From contig NZ_JAQGNT010000044.1 in the NCBI RefSeq assembly GCF_028291725.1, forward strand, positions 23,332-87,331: a DNA stretch of 64,000 nt, written 5' to 3'. The notes beneath the pieces were generated by a model that was not told where the DNA came from, searched no databases, and was given only the letters and a program-made list of their open reading frames with translations. This document shows positions 8,690 through 17,255 of the stretch, piece by piece. The first letter of the stretch is position 1, and the number at the start of each line of letters is the position of its first letter. This DNA is from Hydrocarboniphaga sp. GTDB taxonomy: Bacteria; Pseudomonadota; Gammaproteobacteria; Nevskiales; Nevskiaceae. Position numbers and translations under genes: made by a program.

Positions 8690-10329
8690 AACCCAATACG
8701 CGTCGGCCCGTCCCTAAACACCCCTTCCTCGCCGACTCCTCGTATACGACCGGCCACGTCAACGTTGCGATCGCACTCAATACGCCGGCGATCGGCTTCG
8801 GCGATATCGGCCGTCCGCTGAGTGCCGACGAGATCAGCTGGCTGCCCGCCGGCGGATACATCACCAGCATTCGTTACTCGGGTGTGTATCCCGATGGCAG
8901 AAGAGTGGCCTGGACCGGCGGCGGCTCGCTGCTCTACAAGTACGACGCCGACAGCAGAGCGGTGCTGGCCGAGACGGAAGTCTTGCCGATCGGCATCCGC
9001 ATGACGGCCGAGGCAGTCCGGCGCCATGTGGACAGGATCGACAGTCTCAGCGGCAAGGAACAACTGGCAGTGGCGATCCCGCCGATCAGCACCGACCTGG
9101 CGCCCGTCGTCTATACGATTTATCACAACTTCGTCAGCAACGAGAACGAGCAGTATCTCGGCGTCAACGACCTGGCAAACAAGCGCATCCAGCTGCGTGT
9201 CTATGGCGATGCCGTCGAAGGCGACCCTGCCTCCGCTATCGCTTTGCGGCGCGAACTGACCCTGCCGGATGCGGACCCGTTCAAGGCCATGCTCTTCAGC
9301 ATCAGCATGACCTTCGATGGAACGGTGCTCGCGATGCTGACCGACGGAACGCTGTTTGCGATCTCGCGCGATCTGAAACTGCTGGATCGCATCTCGCTGG
9401 CCCACGATCCGATCAACGCCACGCCCGGTGCGGCCGGCAAAGACAACGAGACCCTCAACCTGTTCGTGCGCAACGTGCTCTCGCTGGACGACGATGGCGG
9501 CATCTACATCCTGCCGCGCGATTATCTGCACCGTGTGCAATGGACCGGCAAAAAGTTTTCTCGGGATGAGGCGGACGGCGCCTGGCGCGTCGCTTACGAC
9601 TCCGGCCCCAGAGGTTCCGGCACGTCGCCCAACATGATGGGTTGGGGCGACGACGAGGACAAGCTGATTATTCTGTCCTCGGGAACCGAGCCCTATGTGA
9701 TGGCCTACTGGCGCGACAAGATTCCACACGACTGGAAGGGCTTGCCCGGCGAGGACCGCCGCCTCGCGGCGCGTGCGCCGGCGTACTACGGCGATGAATA
9801 CCATGCAAAGGGCTCGATCAAGGAATTCACCAATGCCGTGAAGGGCTACGGCGTGTTCTTCGGCAACGACATGGCGGTGGGAAACTACGCCAGGGATGTC
9901 GGGTTCGTATCGACCGCCGAAGGCGGCGGTTATGCGTCGATGGACGAGTTCCTGGCGTTTGCATTCGGCGTGGGCAAGAAACCGGAATACACGCCACGCG
10001 CCGGCCTCAAGCTCGAATGGAATCCGCGCAGCCGCAGCTTCGACCACCAGTGGCGCACGCAGCGCAGCTTCGCGACCATGCTGCCGATCATCGACGGCAA
10101 CGATGTGCTGTATTACATCGGCACCGAGAACGGCGTCTGGACACTCGAAGGCATCGACTGGAACACCGGACAGCTCAAGTTCAAATACGAGCTCGGTAGC
10201 AGTCAGCGATTCAATCCGGTAGGGACAGCGCTGGAGATTGCACCCAACGGCGCGCTGGATTGTCCCTGCGGCGGCGGTCTGGGCTGGGTCAGGGTGTTGC
10301 CCAAGCCTGCTGCAGCACCGGCTTCCTAA
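8686..10329 (+). CDS. Unrecognised 547-aa protein, possibly beta-propeller-like
   Basis: I do not recognise this family with confidence. The protein is 547 residues, has no obvious signal peptide or membrane segment, and is rich in short strand-turn patterns with repeated Gly-Gly, D-G-T and W-T-G-type turns, including DGTLFAISRDLKLLD, DDDGGIYILPRDYLHRV and NGVWTLEGIDWNTG. Such spacing suggests repeated beta blades, as in a propeller, but no catalytic motif stands out. The C-terminal CPCGGG is a possible metal or disulfide site. ATGA coupling to the SDR and the short distance to the VOC gene put it in the LuxE/LuxC operon, so it probably acts on or binds the same product. Confidence 0.6.
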   Translation: MKPNTRRPVPKHPFLADSSYTTGHVNVAIALNTPAIGFGDIGRPLSADEISWLPAGGYITSIRYSGVYPDGRRVAWTGGGSLLYKYDADSRAVLAETEVLPIGIRMTAEAVRRHVDRIDSLSGKEQLAVAIPPISTDLAPVVYTIYHNFVSNENEQYLGVNDLANKRIQLRVYGDAVEGDPASAIALRRELTLPDADPFKAMLFSISMTFDGTVLAMLTDGTLFAISRDLKLLDRISLAHDPINATPGAAGKDNETLNLFVRNVLSLDDDGGIYILPRDYLHRVQWTGKKFSRDEADGAWRVAYDSGPRGSGTSPNMMGWGDDEDKLIILSSGTEPYVMAYWRDKIPHDWKGLPGEDRRLAARAPAYYGDEYHAKGSIKEFTNAVKGYGVFFGNDMAVGNYARDVGFVSTAEGGGYASMDEFLAFAFGVGKKPEYTPRAGLKLEWNPRSRSFDHQWRTQRSFATMLPIIDGNDVLYYIGTENGVWTLEGIDWNTGQLKFKYELGSSQRFNPVGTALEIAPNGALDCPCGGGLGWVRVLPKPAAAPAS

Positions 10330-10348
10330 GTCATTCGGAGAGACCCGC

Positions 10349-10864
10349 ATGGCCGAGACGCGAGCCTTCAACACAATGTACCCCGGCTATTTCCAGACGG
10401 CCTACGTCACGACCGACATCGACCGCGCCCAGGAGCAGCTTGGCCGGGCGCATGGGATTCGGGACTGGTATACCAACCGCCGTTTCGAATATGCCGTTGC
10501 TCCCGGCAAAACCGCGACGATAGCGCTCGCGCTTGCGTATGTCGGTGACAGCCAGATCGAGATCATCGAGCCGATGGCCGGTGAATGTGCGTTCTACCGG
10601 ACGGCGCTCACCGACACGAGAGACTTCCAGCTACGGTTTCACCATCTCTGCCAGGCTTTCGACACAGTTGAACAGTACGAGGCGAAGTTCGCCGAACTCA
10701 AAGGCGAGGGCGTCGATCTGCCCGTACAGATCACACGGGATATGAACAACGGTCTGTCGCTCGCCTGCTACGCCGATTTCCGGCATCGCTGCGGACATTT
10801 CATCGAATACGTCTGGTTCAGCGAACTGGGGCGTTCCTGGATGAGTTCGGTGCCGCGCAATTGA
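10349..10864 (+). CDS. VOC-superfamily (glyoxalase-fold) protein
   Basis: A 171-residue protein starting at the ATG at 10349 behind CGGAGAGA. It shows the vicinal-oxygen-chelate pattern: an early TAYVTTDIDRAQEQL segment, a central IEIIEPMAG strand with the Glu typical of a metal ligand, the HH of FHHLCQAFD, and a C-terminal GHFIEYVWF strand. Members bind small hydrophobic molecules and often a divalent metal, acting as isomerases, epimerases or dioxygenases. It is the last gene of the LuxE/LuxC operon, a position that fits late modification or binding of the product. Specific activity is not readable. Confidence 0.75.
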   Translation: MAETRAFNTMYPGYFQTAYVTTDIDRAQEQLGRAHGIRDWYTNRRFEYAVAPGKTATIALALAYVGDSQIEIIEPMAGECAFYRTALTDTRDFQLRFHHLCQAFDTVEQYEAKFAELKGEGVDLPVQITRDMNNGLSLACYADFRHRCGHFIEYVWFSELGRSWMSSVPRN

Positions 10865-10902
10865 AGGTCGATATGGTTTCAGCGTCATGTCCCTGCGACG
10901 AT

Positions 10903-10929
10903 CGAACGCCCCGGTTTTCCGGCGGTTCG
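10903..10929 (+). terminator. Possible operon-end hairpin
   Basis: CGAAC...CCGG-TTTT-CCGG...GTTCG can fold into a stem of about nine pairs with one bulge, 39 bases after the VOC stop. No U-run follows, so it is at best a weak or Rho-assisted terminator. Confidence 0.35.
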
Positions 10930-10936
10930 CATGAAT

Positions 10937-10964
10937 TATTCTGCTGACTGGGAAGTATTCTGCT
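10937..10964 (+). promoter_or_regulatory. Direct repeat TATTCTGCT x2, possible AraC-type binding site
   Basis: TATTCTGCT occurs at 10937-10945 and 10956-10964, 19 bases apart start to start, close to two helical turns. AraC-family dimers often bind such direct repeats. It lies about 165 bases before the AraC-family gene, so self-regulation is possible; this is inference. Confidence 0.35.
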
Positions 10965-11126
10965 ACCCGTTTTTGCCGGACGTTGCGTTCTCCAAACCGC
11001 GGAGCAATGATCCCGCATACATTCATATACCCCTGCATCGACGGCATTAGATCGTTTATGCATTGCGCCGTGCGGAATGAGCGCAGGCGTCAAAAATATA
11101 AAATAGAAAGCGATGGAGAGAGAAGC

Positions 11127-12071
11127 ATGGTGTCTTTAGCAAATCGCCCGAAAGCCGAGGTGCGTCCCGATGATTCCATCGAACGGATCGCGTCCTTGCA
11201 CCCCAATCACGCCAAAGTGATCGCATCCTCCGACGGGCTCGGCTGGCAGGGGCTGCACCTGGAGGTCTGTACCAACATCGGATATGACGGCGATGAGCTG
11301 ATGGTGGATGGCCACTATGTGGGCATTCAGCTCAATGACGAGTCCATGGTCATCGGCAGACGAAACGCAGCAGGCGGCTGGTCCGAAACGATCATGCCGT
11401 CTCGATCGCTGTGGATACATCCGGAAGGCACGCCGTTTTCTGCGCGGCACTCGAGTTTTTCGCGCTGGGCGGGCGTCGTCATCGACGGCGAGTTCCTCGA
11501 TTCCGTCATGGGACAGCATCACGAATTGCGTGCCGGACACGTCGTCGAAGACAAGCTGCTGTCGCATTTACTCGCCGCCTTGGTCAGCCAGATCTGCGAC
11601 GGAGACCCGCGCACGGCACTGAACAAGGCACTATCGACTTCGCTGATTCATACCTTCGTGTTCGCCCTCGGTTGCCGACAGGGAGCGCCGGCGCCGGCCT
11701 TGCTGCATTACGGCGGCATTGCGCCCCATCAAATAAAGGCCTTGAAGGCCTGGCTGGATGAAAACATCGGCAGCGCTTTGAAAGTGGAGGCGATGGCGGC
11801 CCGCGTCGGGCTGTCAACAGCGCACTTTGCGCGCGAGTTCAAACGATCCACCGGCATGACGCCCTGGGCCTACGTTGTGGAACTGCGCCTGAATCTGGCG
11901 CACAAGCTGTTGCTCGCAGGCGAAAACGCCCACGATGTCGCCACCCGTTGCGGCTTCGCCGACCGCTCGCATCTCTGCCGGGCCTTCAGGGCGCGCTTTG
12001 GTGTATCGCCACGCGAGCTTGCGGCTCGTTCCATCGGCTTGAGCGATGCCGGAAACAGCGTGAAAGCTTGA
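11127..12071 (+). CDS. AraC-family transcriptional regulator
   Basis: A 314-residue regulator. The last 100 residues form the two helix-turn-helix motifs of the AraC/XylS family (KVEAMAARVGLSTAHFAREF, then ENAHDVATRCGFADRSHLCR, and the closing FRARFGVSPRELA). The N-terminal 190 residues are a less conserved ligand or dimer domain. The ATG at 11127 follows GGAGAGAG and an AT-rich leader; longer frames from 10983 are unlikely. It precedes a TonB receptor and an SDR on the same strand, which it may control. Confidence 0.9.
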   Translation: MVSLANRPKAEVRPDDSIERIASLHPNHAKVIASSDGLGWQGLHLEVCTNIGYDGDELMVDGHYVGIQLNDESMVIGRRNAAGGWSETIMPSRSLWIHPEGTPFSARHSSFSRWAGVVIDGEFLDSVMGQHHELRAGHVVEDKLLSHLLAALVSQICDGDPRTALNKALSTSLIHTFVFALGCRQGAPAPALLHYGGIAPHQIKALKAWLDENIGSALKVEAMAARVGLSTAHFAREFKRSTGMTPWAYVVELRLNLAHKLLLAGENAHDVATRCGFADRSHLCRAFRARFGVSPRELAARSIGLSDAGNSVKA

Positions 12072-12091
12072 GCCGTAGTCGTCTGAGCTTC

Positions 12092-12132
12092 ATCAATCGG
12101 CGGCCTCCCGGATTGATCTGGGTATCGGCCGC
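12092..12132. promoter_or_regulatory. Overlapping inverted repeats before TonB receptor gene
   Basis: ATCAATC (12092-12098) pairs with GATTGAT (12111-12117), and GCGGCC pairs with GGCCGC just before a run of nine A residues. The A-run is on the wrong strand to be a rightward terminator. It could be an operator for the receptor that starts at 12174. Confidence 0.3.
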
Positions 12133-12173
12133 AAAAAAAAATTAATAAGTTGTTCCAAGTGTTGGGGGAAGCC

Positions 12174-14525
12174 ATGAAATCCGCAGGAAATGTTCGCCGT
12201 TATCTGGTGTCATCAAGCGCAGCCGCGATGGCTTTATGCATTTCTGCCCCGGTGCGTAGCCAGACCGACAGTGTGCCCAGTCCAGAGGCCACGCCGCCGG
12301 GAACCGGCGACATAGAAGAGATCGTTGTCACAGCACAGCGTCGCAGTGAAAAGTTGCAGGATGTTCCGATCTCCGTCACCGCGATATCGCCCCAGCAGAT
12401 TGAGGATCTGAATCTCGTAACGGTTAAAGATGTGCAGATCATCACGCCCGGCCTGACTTTCGAGTCCGGCTACAACTACGCGCAACCCTTCATTCGCGGT
12501 GTCGGCACGTCCAATCCAACGCCCGGAATCGAAAGCGCGGTCGCAACCTATGTCGATGGTGCGTACGTCCCGCGAGCGATCGCCCAACTCACCGACATGT
12601 TCGATATGGCCGACGTCCAGGTCATCAAGGGTGCGCAGGGCACGTTGTGGGGGCGCAATGCCACCGGCGGTGCCCTGCTCTATACGACGGCCGATCCAGT
12701 ATTGAATGAATACTCGGCGACCGGCACGGCGGAGGTTGGGAACTACCGGCATTGGGTCGGCGAGGCGGTGACCAATGTACCACTGGCGGACACGGTTGCG
12801 CTGCGTCTTGCCGTCCGAGGCTCCAGCCAAGCGGGATACATCAACAATGTTTTGAATGGTGACGAACTCGGAGGGCGGGGGAGCACGAGCGTTCGTGGCA
12901 AAGTGAAATGGGCAGCGACGGACAAGTTCACCGCGGTGTTCACAGGGGAATACTACAAGGCGGACGACTTCCACAATGCGCTGGCGGAGCGTGCGCCCGC
13001 GCCTTACTGCACCGCCTGCCTGTTTGTGCCGGCCCCCCCTCCGCCGGTTTCGGGCTTTTATGATGTTGCCCAACCCGATACAGCGAAGCCTTTCCTGACG
13101 ACGGCGGCGAACGGCAATGTCCATCTGACTTATAACGGCGACACCTACGACATCAACAGCGTCACCGCCTATCGCCATGACAAAACCTCGGTCACGGTCA
13201 ATCAGGGCTTCGCGAGTTTTCCATTTTTCGATTATGGGGCGGTCAACGGCGGGACAACCTGGGGCGAAGAGCTTCAGGCGGCATCGAAGTGGGATGGAAT
13301 GTTCAACACGCTGGTCGGGCTGTCTTACAACCACGACGACAGTTACGACACCACCTTGCTGACCGGTGCCGCCTTCGCCGCCCTGGCCGATGTCCCCGGT
13401 GGGTATCCGTATGCCGACGACGACATCGTCACGGAATCAGTGGCGGGATTTGCCGAGCTTTATGTGACGCCCATCGACAAGCTGAAATTCACTTTCGGTG
13501 GCCGCTACACCATGGATGATCGAGAGCTTACCGGCAAGGAAAACCTTGCGGCCAACCTGGCCCTGGCACCGCCTGGAACTCCGATGGAATTCACCAAAGA
13601 CGCGAAGTTCTACCAATTTACGCCGCGCGTCGTCGTTGCTTACGACCTCGACCCGGTCAATGTCTACGCCAGCTGGAATCGCGGCTTCAAGGCCGGCGGC
13701 TTCAACACGCCGACGTTCGCGCCGCCGCCGGTGATTGATCCGGAGTTGATCGACAACTACGAGGTCGGTGCCAAATACGTTTCTCCCGATCGTCGTTTGA
13801 GAGCCAATCTGGCTGGCTTTTACTACAACTACTCGGACATCCAGGTTTACACCGTCAACAACGCGGAGGGCGGGCAGCACCTGGAGAACGCGGCGAAGTC
13901 CACCGGCTATGGCGGGGAGCTTGATGGCAGCTACAAGCTTGCCTCCTGGGTGAACGTATTCGGCAATGCCGCTTATCTGCATGCGGAATACGATTCCTAT
14001 CCCGACGCATCCGTGGTCTATCCATGCCCCGACCCCAACACCGGGACCTATGGCCCGGCCTGCCAGCAGGCGGCGACGGAGGCCAACCCGAATGGCGATC
14101 CCAAGGTGGGCCTGGTTCAGGGCACCGCCGATCTGACGGGCAAGACGCCGCCGCGAGCCCCGCGCTTCACCGGCTCGCTGGGTTTTGATATCCATTTGCC
14201 GCTGGGTGACTCCTGGACCGGCAACTTCAGTACCGTCGCGCGCTACACAACCCGCTACGATTTCTATCCCGACGCCGGCGGTCCGCTGGGCAACGACTAT
14301 CAGCCGAGCTATACGCTCGTGAACGTCACCGGGTATGTCGAACCCGCGCACATCCAATCCAATGTCCTGGGGCTGACGGCGTACAAGATTGGCTTCTATG
14401 TCAACAATGCCACCGACGAAAAGATCTACGCGCTGCGTAACACCTCGGCAGGCTTCGGGATCGCCGATCAAGTGCTGGAACCGCGCACCTACGGCATTCG
14501 TCTGTCGGCAGCCTGGGGTTCCTGA
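12174..14525 (+). CDS. TonB-dependent outer-membrane receptor
   Basis: A 783-residue TonB receptor. After a signal peptide ending near residue 30 comes a TonB-box/plug start (EEIVVTAQRRSEKLQDVPIS), the plug motif GTLWGRNATGGA, and a long beta-barrel with alternating aromatic strands that ends at the aromatic-poor C-terminus IRLSAAWGS. The start at 12174 has GGGGGAA upstream; the ATG at 12150 is less likely. Such receptors import scarce or bulky ligands with energy from TonB/ExbB/ExbD. The neighbours are AraC upstream and an SDR downstream, fitting uptake of a catabolic substrate rather than a siderophore. Confidence 0.92.
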   Translation: MKSAGNVRRYLVSSSAAAMALCISAPVRSQTDSVPSPEATPPGTGDIEEIVVTAQRRSEKLQDVPISVTAISPQQIEDLNLVTVKDVQIITPGLTFESGYNYAQPFIRGVGTSNPTPGIESAVATYVDGAYVPRAIAQLTDMFDMADVQVIKGAQGTLWGRNATGGALLYTTADPVLNEYSATGTAEVGNYRHWVGEAVTNVPLADTVALRLAVRGSSQAGYINNVLNGDELGGRGSTSVRGKVKWAATDKFTAVFTGEYYKADDFHNALAERAPAPYCTACLFVPAPPPPVSGFYDVAQPDTAKPFLTTAANGNVHLTYNGDTYDINSVTAYRHDKTSVTVNQGFASFPFFDYGAVNGGTTWGEELQAASKWDGMFNTLVGLSYNHDDSYDTTLLTGAAFAALADVPGGYPYADDDIVTESVAGFAELYVTPIDKLKFTFGGRYTMDDRELTGKENLAANLALAPPGTPMEFTKDAKFYQFTPRVVVAYDLDPVNVYASWNRGFKAGGFNTPTFAPPPVIDPELIDNYEVGAKYVSPDRRLRANLAGFYYNYSDIQVYTVNNAEGGQHLENAAKSTGYGGELDGSYKLASWVNVFGNAAYLHAEYDSYPDASVVYPCPDPNTGTYGPACQQAATEANPNGDPKVGLVQGTADLTGKTPPRAPRFTGSLGFDIHLPLGDSWTGNFSTVARYTTRYDFYPDAGGPLGNDYQPSYTLVNVTGYVEPAHIQSNVLGLTAYKIGFYVNNATDEKIYALRNTSAGFGIADQVLEPRTYGIRLSAAWGS

Positions 14526-14558
14526 TTGACGCTCACAAGCATCACGCGACAGGAGCCG

Positions 14559-15308
14559 ATGATCATGGGCAGAGTCGGCGGCAAGGTTGCCATCGTCACC
14601 GGCGCTGCGCGCGGCATGGGCGCGTCCCATGCGCGCCGCCTGGTCGCAGAGGGTGCCAAGGTCGTGCTGACCGACGTGCTGGACGCGGAAGGCGAGGCGA
14701 CGGCGCGAGCGCTCGGAGGCAATGCCCGCTACCTGCACCAGGACGTGACCAGTGAAGCGCAGTGGCAGCAGATCGTCAGCGACACCGAAGCTGCCTTCGG
14801 CCCGGTGTCGGTGCTGGTGAACAACGCCGGCATCGCAAGCTGGGGGGCACTCGAAACGCTAAAAGAGGCGGACTACCGGCGCATTATCGACATCAATCAG
14901 GTATCGGTATTTCTCGGCATGAAATCCGTGCTGCCTTCGATGAAGCGCGCCGGCGGCGGTTCCATCGTCAACATTTCGTCGAGCGCGGGGCTGGTCGGCG
15001 TTCCGCAGTGCCTGGCCTATGTCGCGTCCAAATTTGCGGTGCGCGGCATGACCAAGACCGCTGCGATCGAGTTCGCGCCCTACAACATTCGCGTCAACTC
15101 GATCCATCCCGGATTCATCCGCACACTGATGGCCGTACCGGGCCCGGAAAGCGAAGCCCTGCTCGCGGGCGTCGTTGCGGCGACGCCCGCGCATCGCATG
15201 GGCGACCCCGACGAAGTGTCCAGCATCGTGCTGATGCTGGCATCGGATGAAGCGCGCTTCTCGACCGGGGCCGAATTTGTCGTGGATGGCGGCCTGACCT
15301 GCCAATAG
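14559..15308 (+). CDS. Short-chain dehydrogenase/reductase (hydroxysteroid-dehydrogenase-like)
   Basis: A 249-residue classical SDR. Motifs: TGAARGMG (14-21), NNAG (88-91), Ser140-142 in VNISSSAG, Tyr154-x3-Lys158 in AYVASK. The ATG at 14559 follows CAGGAG; the TTG at 14526 directly after the receptor stop is less convincing. The overall pattern resembles the 3-alpha/20-beta-hydroxysteroid dehydrogenase group, but many SDRs share it, so the substrate is open. It is 33 bases from the receptor gene and probably cotranscribed. Confidence 0.9.
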   Translation: MIMGRVGGKVAIVTGAARGMGASHARRLVAEGAKVVLTDVLDAEGEATARALGGNARYLHQDVTSEAQWQQIVSDTEAAFGPVSVLVNNAGIASWGALETLKEADYRRIIDINQVSVFLGMKSVLPSMKRAGGGSIVNISSSAGLVGVPQCLAYVASKFAVRGMTKTAAIEFAPYNIRVNSIHPGFIRTLMAVPGPESEALLAGVVAATPAHRMGDPDEVSSIVLMLASDEARFSTGAEFVVDGGLTCQ

Positions 15309-15707
15309 CGCAAAACAAGCGCGGGAAGATTGCGATCGTGCCCCGCGCAGCAAAGCGGGTCCAGGGGCTGGCGGACGTACTTTCGACAGCGGAGCCCGGC
15401 TACGGGGCGACGTCCAGCGGGTTTATGCGGTTTTACGGCGAGATACTCGAGCTTCGGTTTGCGACGTTGCCGATTCCCACTCCAGCGCGGATCTTGCGGG
15501 CACCCGAACAGTGTGCACGAGAACCTTGATGACGAGTCGCGACAACAACCATCATCTCGCACAGGAAGTCGTCGACTTTTCTCGCCGGCTCATGGCTGCC
15601 CAGATCAGGCGGCTGGAACAAAGCCGGTGCGGATTGAGCAAACCAGGCTTCAGCGTGTCGACAGTCTGCTCGACTCCTCGTCGCAGACCTAGAGAGACCT
15701 CCAAGGT
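15309..15707. other. 400-base gap without a convincing gene
   Basis: Short frames here (for example around 15338-15529 and 15511-15711) have no recognised motif and no good ribosome site. The first encodes a plausible protein-like stretch ending in RAPEQCARE, so this may be a decayed gene, but I cannot name it. The promoter of the symporter gene should lie at the right end. Confidence 0.4.
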
Positions 15708-16592
15708 ATGAATACTCAGTTTTTCCCATTGGTGATCGGTGTCGTGATGCTGAGCCTCGGGCTTTCGCTGACGCTGGCTGACTTCCGTCGCGCGGCCCAG
15801 ATTCCGCGCCCCATCATGGTTGCTCTGTTTTGTCAGACTGTGGTACTGCCGGCCATCTGCTTTCTGATCGCCAATCTTTTTTCGCTGCCTCCGGCACTGG
15901 CCGTCGGCCTGATGCTGGTGGCCGCGGCTCCCGGTGGAGCGTTCGCAAATATCTTCAGCCACCTGGCTGACGGCGATCTCGCATTGAACCTGACACTCAC
16001 GGCGATAAACTCGGTGCTGTCGATCGTGACGCTGCCCTTGATCGTTGCCTTATCGATGAGCTACTTCATGGACGAGGGCCGCACGATCCCGTTGCAGTAT
16101 GGCAAGGTCATACAGCTTTTCGCGATCATCGTTGCCCCGGTGACCATCGGCATGCTGCTACGCCACCGCTTTCCACATCGGGCGGAGCGTCTGCGTGGAC
16201 CTGTAAAACTCATTGCCGGCATTGTAGTGCTGGCAGTGGGGGTGCTCGCGCTGGTGACGGGCTGGGACACCCTCGCGAAGCACTTCGCGATCCTGGGTAT
16301 GGCGGTTCTCTTGCTCAATATCATCAGTCTGGTCGTCGGTTATGCGGTCCCACGGCTGATGCACTTGGGTCGAAGCCAGGCCATTGCGATCAGCATCGAG
16401 ATTGGTCTGCATAACGCAGCGCTGGCCATCACTATTGGCTCCAGTCCGCAGCTACTGGGCAACGCCGACATGGCAGTACCGGCGGCCCTTTACGGAACGA
16501 TCATGCCCTTCGTCGCGGCGTGTTTCATATTGGTGGTCAATCGCATCAATCGTGGCGATCCCGCCTCCACTCCACCATCTAAGCGATCGTGA
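15708..16592 (+). CDS. Bile acid:sodium symporter (BASS) family transporter
   Basis: A 294-residue membrane protein with about nine hydrophobic segments. The region AAAPGGAFANIFSHLADGDLAL, with a long run of sodium-site residues, and the late EIGLHNAALAITIG helix are typical of the BASS family, which moves organic anions with sodium across the inner membrane. The start follows CCAAGG. Bile acids are only one possible substrate; other members carry pantoate or sulfonated molecules. The neighbourhood of TonB receptors and steroid-type dehydrogenases is consistent with import of a steroid-like or other bulky acid. Confidence 0.88.
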   Translation: MNTQFFPLVIGVVMLSLGLSLTLADFRRAAQIPRPIMVALFCQTVVLPAICFLIANLFSLPPALAVGLMLVAAAPGGAFANIFSHLADGDLALNLTLTAINSVLSIVTLPLIVALSMSYFMDEGRTIPLQYGKVIQLFAIIVAPVTIGMLLRHRFPHRAERLRGPVKLIAGIVVLAVGVLALVTGWDTLAKHFAILGMAVLLLNIISLVVGYAVPRLMHLGRSQAIAISIEIGLHNAALAITIGSSPQLLGNADMAVPAALYGTIMPFVAACFILVVNRINRGDPASTPPSKRS

Positions 16593-16599
16593 GCTTTCC

Positions 16600-16737
16600 G
16601 AGCAGATCTTCAATCTCGCAGGCCATTATTTCGGTGTCCGGCAGCAACACGTCGGGCTCTTCTAGACCGACTTCGGCGTCCACAGCAACCTCGCCTACCG
16701 TACGCGCTATGGACTGCGCGTCGAATGGAAGTTTTAG
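16600..16737 (+). pseudogene. Decayed 3' end of a TonB-dependent receptor
   Basis: Reading through one TAG at 16663-16665, the frame gives ...FNLAGHYFGVRQQHVGLF-stop-TDFGVHSNLAYRTRYGLRVEWKF-stop. The last 23 residues match the C-terminal strand of TonB receptors, and TDFG...LAYG.YGL is closely similar to the end of the broken receptor at 43500 (QTDFGILSTLAYGVQYGL). There the residue before TDFG is Gln, so the stop is most simply a CAG-to-TAG change. No start or plug is present; the rest of the gene is gone, and the upstream symporter gene now abuts it. Confidence 0.7.
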
Positions 16738-16743
16738 GTCACC

Positions 16744-17094
16744 TTACTTCAAGTAGCGATCGCCAATCGATTCGACCAGAAAATTCGGGCTTTCCGCAAG
16801 ATCGACCACGGGATCAATTCTCATGCCGGGCATCGTCGCGACCAGCTTTTCGATGATCGTTTTCGATTTCCCGCTTTCGACTTCGTACATGACCATGTAC
16901 CGGTATTGGTGTTCCGCGCCGCCCATCTGATGCGGCGCCAGTTTGAAGCGGCGCCCCGAGATGAAGCCGTCGATCGCAACGACCTCTTTCAGATGGACCT
17001 TGTCATACCATTGGTTGTATTCGTCTTCCTTGCCGGGCAAGGGATTCGTGAACGCGATCAGGTAGGCCGTTTGCGTCTTTTTTCCCGATTTCAT
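16744..17094 (-). CDS. EthD-like dimeric alpha/beta-barrel protein
   Basis: A 116-residue protein. The pattern AYLIAFTNPLPGKEDEYNQWYDKVHLKEVV is the N-terminal strand-helix of small ferredoxin-fold proteins of the EthD/DUF4286 group, with the conserved His of the WYD-x-VHL motif, followed by YRYMVMYEVE. These proteins form dimers and often sit beside oxygenases or dehydrogenases in catabolic clusters; the role is unclear. It points away from the symporter and towards the receptor remnant, ending seven bases from it. Confidence 0.7.
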   Translation of the reverse strand: MKSGKKTQTAYLIAFTNPLPGKEDEYNQWYDKVHLKEVVAIDGFISGRRFKLAPHQMGGAEHQYRYMVMYEVESGKSKTIIEKLVATMPGMRIDPVVDLAESPNFLVESIGDRYLK

Positions 17095-17255
17095 CGTTTA
17101 CTACTCCTCAGCCAGATTTCCTACGCGCGATATTGCGAAGATGTTCGGAGTTGGCATCCCCGGCATGGCGGGGCCGCCATCAGACTAGCCGCGGTGCTTC
17201 GCCACCAGGTCGGGCTGCCCGCGCAAGCGCGACCTGAGGGCAGCAACGACTTCAT

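Noticed and set aside
8302..10374. 690-residue minus-strand frame across the SDR and the 8686 gene
   Set aside because: It is antisense to two coupled real genes and its composition is shadow-like (His/Arg/Val-rich).
13437..14738. 433-residue minus-strand frame antisense to the TonB receptor
   Set aside because: Shadow of the receptor; no motif, no ribosome site.
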